Source: an uncultured Pseudomonadales bacterium (GTDB lineage Bacteria > Pseudomonadota > Gammaproteobacteria > Pseudomonadales > Azotimanducaceae). From it: a stretch of DNA of 32,517 bases. A program made the translations under genes and the position numbers. Location of the stretch: contig CAMYJX010000017.1 of NCBI GenBank assembly GCA_947258825.1, positions 1-32,517 on the forward strand. The letters are read 5' to 3'. The notes below the pieces were generated by a model, which saw only the letters and a list, made by a program, of their open reading frames with translations, made no database searches and was not told where the DNA came from. Positions 1 to 7,902 of the stretch are shown here, in pieces (position 1 is the stretch's first letter; every line of letters starts with the position of its first letter).

Positions 1-1092
1 GATTACTCTGTCCTGGTGGTTCGTGACGAGCAGGGCCACATACGCGCTTTCGTCAACTCGTGCCCGCACCGCGGCATGCAGTTTTTCGATTCCGGAACCC
101 AGGGCCGGGGCAGGCAGTTTCTGCGCTGCCCGTTTCATGGCATGTCCTGGCATCTGGACGGCAGGCTGCGGGAGATTCCCTGTCGCTGGGATTTCCCTCA
201 CGTAAAGGACGAGACCTTCGGCCCGACGGAGCTGCCCTGCGACACCTGGGGCGGTTTCGTCTTCATCAACCTGGATACCAGCGCCGGACCGCTGCGCGAT
301 TTCCTGCAGGTTCTGCCGGAGCACTTCGCTGAGACACCGCTGGAGAACCGGTTTGTCGCGTTGCATATGGAAAAGGAGCTGCCGGGCAACTGGAAGATGT
401 GCATGGAGGGATTTCTGGAGGCCTATCACGTGCTGGCCACCCATCCCAAAGGCCTGCGCTCGTCATCCTGGGCGAACACCCAGTACGACCTGTTCAGCCC
501 CCATGTGTCACGCTTCCTGCAGACGCTCTCGGGTGGCAACCCCCACTACGAGAAGGACTTCAGCGAGGCCGAGCGTTTCGAGATGCTCGGGCATGACCCG
601 GCAGAACTGCCTCCCGGCAAGCTGGCGCGCGCGCGGCACGCGGAAGTGCTGCGCGAACGGCTTGGCGCTGAGATGGGGGTGGATCTGTCCGCGGTATCCA
701 CCAGCATCCTGCTGGACAGCATCGAGTATCACCTGTTCCCAAATGCGTGCTTTTTCCCGGGCGTGGTGATCCCTCTCATCTACCGATTCCGGCCCCTGGG
801 CGTGGACCGCTGCGTGCACGACATCCTGCTGCTGCAGCCGGTGCCGGACAGCGGCAAACGGCCACCGCCCGCGGCAAAGGAAAGCCTGGACATCGACACC
901 CCCTACGTGGCGCTGGAATCGTTCAACCAGAACCGGCTGGCCGCAGTTCTGGACGAGGACACCGGCAACTTCAAGCGCCAGTGGGCGGGCATCAAAGCGT
1001 CAGCCAAAGGCAAGCAGACCTTGGCCAACTATCAGGAGGTTCGCATCCGGCATTTTCATGCCGCGCTGGATGAGTATCTGAGCGCGAGCTAG
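1..1092 (+). CDS. Rieske non-heme iron oxygenase, alpha subunit (5' end outside window)
   Basis: This is the large subunit of an aromatic-ring-hydroxylating-type dioxygenase or monooxygenase. The reading frame is open to base 1, so the N-terminus, about 40-60 residues by comparison with the family, lies outside the window; 363 codons are visible. Counting from the first in-window codon, the Rieske [2Fe-2S] ligands are C21-P-H23 and C43-P-F-H46. The mononuclear iron site follows in the segment starting GNWKMCMEGFLEAYH, with H143 and H148 as ligands and E140 in the place usually taken by the bridging Asp. The third iron ligand is probably an Asp in LDEDTGNF near the C-terminus. The substrate cannot be read from sequence. 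The ferredoxin/reductase partner is not in this window. The gene is convergent with thrC across an inverted-repeat element. Confidence 0.9.
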   Translation, partial: DYSVLVVRDEQGHIRAFVNSCPHRGMQFFDSGTQGRGRQFLRCPFHGMSWHLDGRLREIPCRWDFPHVKDETFGPTELPCDTWGGFVFINLDTSAGPLRDFLQVLPEHFAETPLENRFVALHMEKELPGNWKMCMEGFLEAYHVLATHPKGLRSSSWANTQYDLFSPHVSRFLQTLSGGNPHYEKDFSEAERFEMLGHDPAELPPGKLARARHAEVLRERLGAEMGVDLSAVSTSILLDSIEYHLFPNACFFPGVVIPLIYRFRPLGVDRCVHDILLLQPVPDSGKRPPPAAKESLDIDTPYVALESFNQNRLAAVLDEDTGNFKRQWAGIKASAKGKQTLANYQEVRIRHFHAALDEYLSAS

Positions 1093-1098
1093 AACCGA

Positions 1099-1338
1099 AC
1101 GATTGCCGCTGGGAGGCTCTCTACAGACCCTGCGTATAACGGGATCACGCTGACGATGTGGCGACGCCGAGTGAGGCGAATTGACCCGGGCGGGGCGACC
1201 CGCCTGGGGCGACCCGCCTGGGGCGACCCGCCTGGGGCAACTTCACCGATCGAGGGAAGCGCGGAGCGTCGTCGCCAGGTCAGCGTGATCCCGTTATACG
1301 CAGGGGCAGGTGTGATCCAATCACGCTAAGGCAATCGT
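1099..1338. repeat. MITE-like inverted-repeat element with internal 14-bp tandem repeats
   Basis: The gap between the convergent Rieske and thrC genes is built as an inverted repeat. Perfect 27-bp arms lie at 1128-1154 and 1279-1305 (they contain GCGTATAACGGGATCACGC and its complement). An 8-bp inner extension, TGGCGACG, pairs 1159-1166 with 1270-1277. A separate 9-bp outer pair, ACGATTGCC, lies at 1099-1107 and 1330-1338. Between the arms are three exact tandem copies of GGGGCGACCCGCCT at 1192-1205, 1206-1219 and 1220-1233, plus a partial fourth. There is no ORF of note. The element could be a non-autonomous mobile repeat, a REP-type sequence, or a large bidirectional transcription-blocking hairpin; no target-site duplication is clear. 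Confidence 0.75.
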
Positions 1339-1359
1339 CCGCCTGCCTATCGACGGCGG

Positions 1360-2727
1360 TTAACGTCTGGCGTGGCTGGCGAGGAAGTCCCTCACCGCAT
1401 CCAGGTTGGCAGGGATCACCGTGCGACGGGTCGGCAGACCTCGCAGCGCTTCCAGGGTTTCGTGGTGGGCGACGTCGGCGCCAACGGCTTTGTTAACAGC
1501 CTCGGGGAACTTGGCCGGATGGGCCGTTGCCAGACAGATCTTGGGCCCGGTCGCCGAAACCTGCTCGGCTGCGGCCAGACCGACAGCCGTGTGGGGGTCC
1601 AGAAGGTAACCGTGAGACTCGTAGGTGCGCCGGATGACGCTCAGCGTATCCTTCGCATCCACTGCCATGGCTGCAAAGTCTTCATCGCGTGCCGACGAAC
1701 CCAGCGCCGCACGCCCGGTGGACGAGAAGTCGTCCATGAACCGGCGCAGGCGTTCGCTGTCCTCGCCGAGCCGGTAATAAAGGTACCGCTCGAAGTTACT
1801 CGCGACCTGAATGTCCATGGCGGGCGTCACCGTAAAGCGAACGTCACCGCGCTGATAGACGCCGGTGTTGAAAAAGACGGACAGGATGTCGTTTTCGTTG
1901 GTGGCGAGCACCAGACGCTGGATGGGAAAACCCATTCGCTTGGCCAGGTAACCGGCGAACACGTTCCCGAAATTGCCCGTGGGCACGAAGAAGGTAGCCG
2001 GCGGCCGAGCCGAAAATTTCAGACTGGCGTAGCAGTAGTAAACGATCTGCGCCAGCACGCGCGCCCAGTTGACGGAGTTGACCGCGCCCAGTCGGTAAGT
2101 GTTCTTGAACGGCAGGTCGGCAAACAGCGTCTTCATCAGGTTCTGACAGTCGTCGAAGCTGCCTTGAACCGCCAGACAGTGAACGTTGGCGTCCGCTACC
2201 GTCGTCATCTGCAGTTCCTGCAGCTCGCTCACCCGACCGTCTGGGAACATGACGAATATGTCGATCTCCGGCAGCCCATGAACCCCATAAATCGCGGCGC
2301 TGCCGGTATCACCGCTGGTCGCGCCCAGGATATTCAAGTGCTCGCCACGGCGGCTGAGGATGTACTCGAACAGTTGGCCCAGCAGCTGCAGCGCCACGTC
2401 CTTGAAAGCCAGGGTCGGCCCGTGAAAAAGCTCCATGACGTTGACGTCGCCAACCGGAATCAGCGGCACCACCTCCGGATGACTGAAAGTGCCATAGGCG
2501 GCCCGAACCAGTTCCTCGAGCGTTTCCCGGGGGATGTCATCGATGTAAAGCGGCAGGATTTCCAGCGCCAGATCGACAAACCCCAGATCGCGCCATTCGT
2601 CCAGTCGGGCGCTTACATCAGGAATCGTTTCAGGCAACAGGAGGCCGCCATCCGGCGCGAGCCCGGTGATGACCGCATCTTGAAACGACAGTGGCTGCGT
2701 TTCACCTCTGGTGCTGATGTATCGCAT
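1360..2727 (-). CDS. thrC: threonine synthase
   Basis: PLP-dependent enzyme converting O-phospho-L-homoserine to L-threonine, the last step of threonine synthesis, in the cytosol. The 455 residues fit the long bacterial class. The Schiff-base lysine is K109 in HGPTLAFKD, and the Gly/Ser-rich phosphate-binding loop GATSGDTGSAA lies at about residues 135-145. The N-terminus MRYISTRG is typical of the family and supports the ATG at 2727, although no strong Shine-Dalgarno sequence precedes it. A TACAAT box about 30 bp upstream could be a -10 element. Homoserine dehydrogenase (hom), often adjacent, is absent here; the gene stands alone between sutA and the inverted-repeat element. Confidence 0.95.
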   Translation of the reverse strand: MRYISTRGETQPLSFQDAVITGLAPDGGLLLPETIPDVSARLDEWRDLGFVDLALEILPLYIDDIPRETLEELVRAAYGTFSHPEVVPLIPVGDVNVMELFHGPTLAFKDVALQLLGQLFEYILSRRGEHLNILGATSGDTGSAAIYGVHGLPEIDIFVMFPDGRVSELQELQMTTVADANVHCLAVQGSFDDCQNLMKTLFADLPFKNTYRLGAVNSVNWARVLAQIVYYCYASLKFSARPPATFFVPTGNFGNVFAGYLAKRMGFPIQRLVLATNENDILSVFFNTGVYQRGDVRFTVTPAMDIQVASNFERYLYYRLGEDSERLRRFMDDFSSTGRAALGSSARDEDFAAMAVDAKDTLSVIRRTYESHGYLLDPHTAVGLAAAEQVSATGPKICLATAHPAKFPEAVNKAVGADVAHHETLEALRGLPTRRTVIPANLDAVRDFLASHARR

Positions 2728-2841
2728 GAACCCAGGAAACCCAGTACGGCGAGCGCGCTATTGTAAGGGCGCATCCGGCGGATGGAACCCCATCTCAACA
2801 AACCCGGGTCGTCGTGGCATATGCCAGGAAGGCGCCTGGGA

Positions 2842-3036
2842 TCAGATTGAGCCCCGGCCGTAGTTGTTCTCGGGTCGCTTCGGTGGGTCGGCCCGGAAAT
2901 CCACCGGCACCTCCTCGATGTTGCCCCCCTTTTTCAGAAAACGTTCCACGTCTTCGGCCAGCTGGTTGCGCACCGGTTCTTTTGTTTCGATGCTGTGGAT
3001 ATCCGTGGGGGCCGGGTTATTTGTCTGCTCGCTCAT
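2842..3036 (-). CDS. sutA: SutA-like RNA polymerase-binding small protein (short form)
   Basis: A 64-residue acidic protein whose C-terminal half matches my recollection of Pseudomonas aeruginosa SutA, which binds RNA polymerase and supports transcription during slow growth. The visible features are an amphipathic stretch (LAEDVERFLKKGGNIEEV) and a tail ADPPKRPENNYGRGSI, very close to the ADPPKKP...YG...I ending of SutA. The long acidic N-terminal tail of the Pseudomonas protein is absent. I chose the ATG at 3036 over one at 3063, because a -10-like TATAAA at 3066-3071 would put transcription start downstream of the earlier ATG. The location after amtB agrees with the Pseudomonas arrangement as I recall it. 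A terminator separates it from amtB, so it probably has its own promoter. Confidence 0.75.
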   Translation of the reverse strand: MSEQTNNPAPTDIHSIETKEPVRNQLAEDVERFLKKGGNIEEVPVDFRADPPKRPENNYGRGSI

Positions 3037-3065
3037 GGTTCTCACTGTGTTTTCGGAACGCATGA

Positions 3066-3093
3066 TTTATAGAACAGATTTGCAGAAGCGCAA
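3066..3093 (-). promoter_or_regulatory. putative sigma-70 promoter of the sutA-like gene
   Basis: On the minus strand a -10-like TATAAA (3066-3071) is preceded after 16 bp by TTGCGC as a weak -35. It lies just after the amtB terminator and 30 bp before the chosen sutA start. The -10 is good and the -35 poor. Confidence 0.35.
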
Positions 3094-3100
3094 GAAAGTC

Positions 3101-3125
3101 AAAAAAAGGGGCGCCACAGCGCCCC
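3101..3125 (-). terminator. Rho-independent terminator after amtB
   Basis: On the minus strand a 7-bp GC stem (GGGGCGC / GCGCCCC, four-base loop; 3108-3125) is followed directly by seven T residues (3101-3107). It begins 28 bp after the amtB stop codon, so it ends the glnK-amtB transcript and isolates the sutA-like gene. Confidence 0.85.
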
Positions 3126-3152
3126 TCCAGATCCCGGATCGAAACCGCTCGA

Positions 3153-4403
3153 TCAGGTGGATGTTTTCATGAACTCCGGATAGGCCTCAAGGCCGCATTC
3201 CGAAAGGTCGACACCCTCGTACTCTTCTTCTTCCGATACCCGGATACCCATCACAGCCTTCAGGGCGAACCAGACGATCAGGCTGGTGATGAAGACCCAG
3301 GCGAAGATGGCAACGATTCCCAGCAGCTGGGCGCCGATGGTCGCGTCGGCGTTGGATATGCAGACCGCCAGCAGACCCCAGATCCCCGCCGAGCCGTGCA
3401 CCGAGATGGCACCGACCGGATCGTCGATCTTCATGCGGTCCAGGGCAACGATGGAGAAAACCACCAGGACGCCGCCGACGGCGCCGATGAGCATGGACAG
3501 CTGAGCGCTGCCCGCCAGTGGCTCTGCCGTGATGGAAACCAGGCCCGCCAGCGCGCCGTTAAGCGCCATAGTGAGATCGGCCTTGCCGAACAGCAGCCGC
3601 GCCGTAATCAGCGCCGCCACCAGCCCGCCGCACGCGGCGATGTTGGTGTTGACGAAAACCTGTGAGACCGCGTTCGCCTCGCCGACATTACTGACCATCA
3701 GTTCGGAGCCGCCGTTGAACCCGAACCAGCCGAACCAGAGAATGAACATGCCCAGCGTGGCCAGGGGAAGGTTGGCGCCCGGAAGCGCGTTGATCTGGCC
3801 GTCGGGACCGTACTTGCCCTTACGCGCGCCAAGCACCAGCACGCCGGCCAGCGCAGCCGCGGCACCGCACATATGCACCACGCCGGAGCCCGCGAAGTCG
3901 AGGAATCCCGCCGCGTCCAACGCGCCGCCACCCCACTTCCAGAAGCCCTGCACCGGGTAGATGAAGCCCGTCATGACCACGGCGAAAGCCAGGAAAGCCC
4001 AGAGCTTCATCCGCTCGGCCACGGCACCCGAGACGATGGACATAGCGGTTGCCACGAACACCACCTGGAAGAAGTAGTCGGACCGCGCCGAGTAGTAAGT
4101 GTCGCCGCCGGAGGCAAGCACCGCTTCAGTGGTGTTCTCATCGCCAATCAGAGTACCGAAGATGGGTATCCAGGAACCCTCTCCCGCGCCCGGATACATG
4201 ATCGCGTACCCGCAAAGCAGGTACATGATGCAGGCGATTGAGAACAGCGCCACGTTCTTCGTCAGGATTTCCGTCGTGTTCTTAGCGCGAACCAGGCCCG
4301 CTTCCAGCATGGCAAAGCCCGGCGCCATGAACATGACCAAAACGCCCATTACCAGGAAGTAAAAGGTGTCCAGGGCATAGTTAGTTTGAATCAGATCTTC
4401 CAC
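3153..4403 (-). CDS. amtB: ammonium transporter AmtB
   Basis: Inner-membrane trimeric ammonium channel of the Amt/Rh family; the 416 residues suggest eleven transmembrane helices. The conserved pore residues are visible: the twin histidines H177 (GVVHMCG) and H336 (SVHGSAG), and the structural Asp in LDFAGSG. The C-terminal tail EEEEYEGVDLSECGLEAYPE has the form that contacts GlnK. There is no cleavable signal peptide, unlike E. coli AmtB; the protein begins close to TM1. The start is a GTG at 4403, preceded by a strong AAGGAG seven bases upstream. It follows glnK by 80 bp, and the pair should be co-transcribed, so that GlnK can close the channel when nitrogen returns. Confidence 0.96.
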   Translation of the reverse strand: MEDLIQTNYALDTFYFLVMGVLVMFMAPGFAMLEAGLVRAKNTTEILTKNVALFSIACIMYLLCGYAIMYPGAGEGSWIPIFGTLIGDENTTEAVLASGGDTYYSARSDYFFQVVFVATAMSIVSGAVAERMKLWAFLAFAVVMTGFIYPVQGFWKWGGGALDAAGFLDFAGSGVVHMCGAAAALAGVLVLGARKGKYGPDGQINALPGANLPLATLGMFILWFGWFGFNGGSELMVSNVGEANAVSQVFVNTNIAACGGLVAALITARLLFGKADLTMALNGALAGLVSITAEPLAGSAQLSMLIGAVGGVLVVFSIVALDRMKIDDPVGAISVHGSAGIWGLLAVCISNADATIGAQLLGIVAIFAWVFITSLIVWFALKAVMGIRVSEEEEYEGVDLSECGLEAYPEFMKTST

Positions 4404-4438
4404 AATCTTTCTCCTTGGGGACGCGCCGCGGCGCTATT

Positions 4439-4458
4439 GCCGTTGCTGTTGCAACGGC
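4439..4458 (-). promoter_or_regulatory. hairpin in the glnK-amtB spacer
   Basis: A perfect 8-bp stem (GCCGTTGC / GCAACGGC, four-base loop) lies between glnK and amtB. A second palindrome, GCGCCGCGGCGC, lies just before the amtB ribosome-binding site. There is no T-run, so it is not an intrinsic terminator; it may set relative message stability or amtB translation. Confidence 0.45.
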
Positions 4459-4483
4459 TAATGCGGAAACCGCGGCCAAGCCG

Positions 4484-4822
<339 letters not shown>

Positions 4823-4855
4823 TTAATTATCTCCTGTGGAATCGGGTGTGCACGT

Positions 4856-4886
4856 CTCTCAATGGGGCCGATGGCCCCATTGAGAG
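4856..4886 (-). promoter_or_regulatory. long perfect hairpin between torF and glnK
   Basis: Perfect 14-bp arms (CTCTCAATGGGGCC at 4856-4869 and its complement at 4873-4886) enclose a three-base loop, 39 bp after the torF stop and 33 bp before the glnK start. Neither side has a T-run. It may protect the 3' end of torF message, act as a processing site, or cause partial termination so that porin and GlnK are made in different amounts. Confidence 0.65.
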
Positions 4887-4925
4887 CATCTGTGGAAGAC
4901 CTGTGCGCCACCGATTCTCTCTCAA

Positions 4926-5633
4926 TCACAAGCTTTTCGATACCGAGAGGACAACGGTGTCGTCGCAGATGTCATCGGCGCCGAAACAGTCTTCCTCATC
5001 CAGGTCGGTGCCGATGTAAGCGATCGACCAGTCGAGATCAAAATAGCTGGTGGAAACGCCGACGCTCCAATCCATGTATTTGTCTTCCTCGAACAGAAAC
5101 TCTTCTTCGTCGAAGGAGTTGTAGCCGAGGTGCAGATCCAGGCTGAATGCCTCGCCCAGGGGGAAGCTGTAATCGCCGTACAAATACCAGTACGCATCGG
5201 TCTCCGCGAAAAAGTCGTTAGAGTAAATGGCGCCCACGGTGGCACCCATGAATCCCAGGCTTGCCGCGAATTCCTGGTAGTCGAGATCGTTACCTGGGCC
5301 ATCTTTCGGGTAGGCGTAGTAGTAGTAACCAACGTCGAGATCCAGACCGTCGGCAATCGATCCCGCCCAGCCGCCGTAGAAGTCCATCTCGATGGCGCCG
5401 CCTTCACTGAAGTTCACGTTCGACGCCCAGGTACCGAGATAAATACCGTTCTCGAAGGCCACGTCGAAGCCACCCTGGATCGCCGGTGATATCTCGCCGG
5501 CATTCTGCGAGATGCCGCGGAAGCGATAGTCGCTGACCAGCGCCACATTTCCAGACACTTCTGCGGCCTGGGCCGTAACCGCCCCGCTGACCAGCAGAAC
5601 GCCAAACAGCGCGGATATAAGTTTCATTTTCAT
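4926..5633 (-). CDS. TorF-family putative outer-membrane porin
   Basis: A 235-residue secreted beta-barrel candidate. The signal peptide MKMKLISALFGVLLVSGA... ends at an AQA/AEV cleavage site near residue 24. The mature protein opens with VSGNVALVSDYRFRGISQ, the characteristic start of the TorF/Gcw_chp family, and has alternating aromatic strands and a C-terminal SVSKSL typical of outer-membrane barrels. It is rich in Asp and Glu and low in basic residues. GAGGAA lies about seven bases before the ATG. It is the first gene after a sigma-54/NtrC-type control region and precedes glnK-amtB, which suggests it is made under nitrogen limitation, perhaps for uptake of a nitrogen solute. Its substrate is unknown. 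Confidence 0.88.
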   Translation of the reverse strand: MKMKLISALFGVLLVSGAVTAQAAEVSGNVALVSDYRFRGISQNAGEISPAIQGGFDVAFENGIYLGTWASNVNFSEGGAIEMDFYGGWAGSIADGLDLDVGYYYYAYPKDGPGNDLDYQEFAASLGFMGATVGAIYSNDFFAETDAYWYLYGDYSFPLGEAFSLDLHLGYNSFDEEEFLFEEDKYMDWSVGVSTSYFDLDWSIAYIGTDLDEEDCFGADDICDDTVVLSVSKSL

Positions 5634-5714
5634 GGTGAGTTCCTCTATCTCCTTATAATGTTGAGCCTTGAAGGCACGGCTGGTTGACCGCTGCCTGTCA
5701 GCTGCCTACGTCAA

Positions 5715-5730
5715 GGCATATTCTGTGCCA
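5715..5730 (-). promoter_or_regulatory. sigma-54 promoter of torF-glnK-amtB
   Basis: The minus strand reads TGGCACAGAATATGCC. The -24 element TGGCAC is perfect, and the invariant GG and GC doublets are ten bases apart, as sigma-54 requires; the -12 box is ATGC rather than TTGC. The predicted start is near 5704, about 70 bp before the torF ATG. T-tracts of seven (5733-5739) and six (5746-5751) lie just upstream and could bend the DNA. Confidence 0.75.
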
Positions 5731-5801
5731 GGTTTTTTTCCTCACTTTTTTCAGTCAGATAGCCGAGTAGCGCTCGCTGAGATGTCGACTACGCCCCTTT
5801 G

Positions 5802-5850
5802 TGCACTATTTTGGTGCCGATCTCGGACAGCTCCGCACCTTTCCCGGGCG
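5802..5850 (-). promoter_or_regulatory. pair of NtrC-type enhancer sites
   Basis: Site 1 (5802-5818) reads TGCACTATTTTGGTGCC and matches 10 of 12 positions of TGCACC-N5-GGTGCA. Site 2 (5834-5850) is weaker, CGCACC-N5-CGGGCG, 8 of 12. Their centres are 32 bp apart, at about -106 and -138 from the predicted sigma-54 start. This is close to the -108/-140 layout of E. coli glnAp2, from memory. The good fit of site 1 carries the call. Confidence 0.65.
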
Positions 5851-5974
5851 CCGGCTGAGAAGGCGACGAAATCGGTGGACGCCTACGCCCATCCGCGCCG
5901 ATTTCGCATCGACGGTGCGCTGAGGCAGCCGCTAAGATGCGCTTTCATCCCCGATCCAAGAACCGGATACCCTC

Positions 5975-6247
5975 ATGACTCAGGAACCCCCCCAGCAGGA
6001 TCCCTCCCATCAGGAAACGATCGTCACCGACCTCATGAATCGTCTTCGGGATCAGCTCAGCAGCGCTATTCCGTCCCAGACCCTGGACGCGGCGCTGGAT
6101 CAGGCGCGCCGCGTTCTGCACCAGGGCCTGGCTGAATTCGATCTGGTTTCCCGGCAGGAACTGGACGCGCACCTGAAAACGCTGGCGCAGCTCCAGCAGA
6201 CGGTGGAGCGCCTGGAGCGCCGCATCGGCGAGCTGGAAAGCCAGTAA
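5975..6247 (+). CDS. ubiK: ubiquinone biosynthesis accessory factor UbiK (YqiC/BMFP family)
   Basis: A 90-residue helical coiled-coil protein of the BMFP family. The diagnostic C-terminal part, FDLVSRQELDAHLKTLAQ followed by a leucine zipper-like VERLERRIGELE, is clear. UbiK works with UbiJ in the aerobic ubiquinone synthesis complex and associates with membranes. The ATG at 5975 has only a weak ribosome-binding site, but the N-terminal length fits the family. It lies 22 bp upstream of comM on the same strand, so the two are probably one transcript. ubiK next to comM is also found in Pseudomonas. Confidence 0.88.
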   Translation: MTQEPPQQDPSHQETIVTDLMNRLRDQLSSAIPSQTLDAALDQARRVLHQGLAEFDLVSRQELDAHLKTLAQLQQTVERLERRIGELESQ

Positions 6248-6269
6248 GCCCGGCTGCAGGCCACGCCTC

Positions 6270-7877
6270 ATGCCGCTGGAAGGCACCAAACCGGCCGACG
6301 GTCATCGGGCATATAGCCGCGCGCTGGTAGGCATGACCGCACCAAGAGTGACCGTCGAAACCCACCTGCCTGGTGGGCTGCCGGGCTTTACGCTCGTAGG
6401 GCTCCCGGAAACCGCCGTGCGCGAGGCACGCGATCGAGTCAAGAGCGCCATCCAGAACTGTGGCCTTGACTTTCCCCTGGGCCGGGTGGTGGTAAATCTG
6501 GCACCTGCCGAGCTTGCCAAAGAGGGCGCCAGGTTTGATCTGGCAATCGCGGTCAGCGTGCTGTGCGCCACCGGCCAGCTACCCAACGAGCGGGTCGCGA
6601 GATACGAATTTCTCGGCGAGCTGGGCCTGTTTGGAGAGATCCGAGCAACCCGCGGCTGCCTGTGCGCGGCGCTCTCCATCGAGCAGGAAACAGAGCTCGG
6701 AGTCGAGCAGGGAGCCCAACGGAACAACGACACGGCCGACCCGGCGCCAACGCCGCTGGCACTGATCGTGCCCCTTGCCAACGGGCACGAATGCCTGCTG
6801 GATCCAGCAGCACGCCTCCAGCCGGCCGCTCACCTGATGGACGTGGTCCGGTTTCTCAGGTCTCCCGAAAAGTTTCCCCTGCCCGCGCCGACCCCGGCAG
6901 CCACATCCGCTGATCTAGCCGTCAAAAATCTTGCGGATATCCATGGCCAGGAAGCGGCGAAGCGAGCCCTGGTCATTGCCGCTGCGGGCGGCCACCACCT
7001 GCTGATGGTAGGCCCTCCGGGAACGGGGAAGACCATGCTGGCTCAGCGCATGCAAAGCCTGCTGCCCCCGCTGGACGACGCCAGCACGCTGGAGGTTGCC
7101 GCCGTCTACTCAGCGGCCGCTATGACGCCGCCTCTTCCGGGTGTGGCGCCCTTCCGGGAGCCTCATCATTCGGCATCCGCACCCGCGATGGTGGGCGGTG
7201 GAAGCAAGGCCCTGCCCGGCGAAATTTCACTGGCCCACCGTGGCGTGCTGTTCCTGGACGAGCTGCCCCATTTCAAGCCGAGCGTTTTGAACCTGCTGCG
7301 GGAACCGCTGGAGTCCCGACAGATTGCCATTGCCAGAGCCGCCTACCGGACGAGCTTCCCAGCCGCATTCCAGTTGGTCGCAGCCATGAACCCCTGCCCA
7401 GCCGGCAGGCTGTGCGAGCAGCAAAGCTGCCGCTGCAGCCCTGACCAGGTAAGGAGATATCAGGGCCGGATTTCCGGGCCGTTGCTGGACCGCATCGACC
7501 TGCACGTTTCGGTGCCACCGGTACCGGAGCATCTGGTGCTGAAGAACCGCGACGAGAATCTTCGGGCGTCAGATCGGGTTGAGCAGATCACCCTGGCTCG
7601 AGCGGCGCAGCGACGCAGACAGGGGGTATTGAATGCGGACATCGGCGGGCCGGAAATGATCAATCTGGCAGGTCTGAACGCCCGGGCACGCAACCTGCTC
7701 ACTCGGGCTGCCGTACGCTATCGCCTGTCGGCGCGCAGCACGCATCGGGTTCTCAGAACGGCTCGCACGGCTGCCGATCTGGATGAATCCACGTGCGTAT
7801 CTACCGAGCATGTTTCCGAAGCCCTGAGTTTCAGAGCGCTGGACTGGGAGGGCGGCCTGGGGATGGCCGCCTTCTGA
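6270..7877 (+). CDS. comM: ComM/YifB family AAA+ Mg-chelatase-like ATPase
   Basis: A 535-residue AAA+ protein. An N-terminal Lon-type S5 domain, with the family motifs SRALVGM and GLPGFTLVGLPETAVREARDRV, is followed by the ATPase core: Walker A GPPGTGKT at 248-255 and Walker B GVLFLDEL at 325-332. The Mg-chelatase-like C-terminal part ends with the usual RTARTAADLD segment. In naturally transformable Vibrio and Acinetobacter, ComM is a hexameric helicase driving branch migration during integration of transforming DNA. The gene is widespread also in species not known to be transformable. The usual NPCPCG is NPCPAG here, and a low-complexity insert at about 142-160 is not conserved in the family. 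Shine-Dalgarno weak. Confidence 0.93.
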   Translation: MPLEGTKPADGHRAYSRALVGMTAPRVTVETHLPGGLPGFTLVGLPETAVREARDRVKSAIQNCGLDFPLGRVVVNLAPAELAKEGARFDLAIAVSVLCATGQLPNERVARYEFLGELGLFGEIRATRGCLCAALSIEQETELGVEQGAQRNNDTADPAPTPLALIVPLANGHECLLDPAARLQPAAHLMDVVRFLRSPEKFPLPAPTPAATSADLAVKNLADIHGQEAAKRALVIAAAGGHHLLMVGPPGTGKTMLAQRMQSLLPPLDDASTLEVAAVYSAAAMTPPLPGVAPFREPHHSASAPAMVGGGSKALPGEISLAHRGVLFLDELPHFKPSVLNLLREPLESRQIAIARAAYRTSFPAAFQLVAAMNPCPAGRLCEQQSCRCSPDQVRRYQGRISGPLLDRIDLHVSVPPVPEHLVLKNRDENLRASDRVEQITLARAAQRRRQGVLNADIGGPEMINLAGLNARARNLLTRAAVRYRLSARSTHRVLRTARTAADLDESTCVSTEHVSEALSFRALDWEGGLGMAAF

Positions 7878-7902
7878 TAGCGGTGGGTTATTCCACCTAT
7901 GC

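Noticed and set aside
1128..1305. Integron attC site
   Set aside because: The arm ends GTATAAC and GTTATAC each fit the attC core consensus at six of seven positions, but the arms are perfectly paired over 27 bp without extrahelical bases, the span is too long, and no cassette or integrase is nearby.
1372..2766. 464-codon plus-strand frame opposite thrC
   Set aside because: It is exactly antisense to a clear thrC and has no recognisable family signature; long antisense frames are usual in GC-rich DNA.
5668..6135. 155-codon frame upstream of and overlapping ubiK
   Set aside because: It covers the sigma-54/NtrC region, overlaps a clear ubiK in another frame, and has no domain or coherent composition.
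7878..7902. Bidirectional terminator between comM and cytochrome c5
   Set aside because: The GGTGG/CCACC stem is only five base pairs and no T-run follows on either strand.
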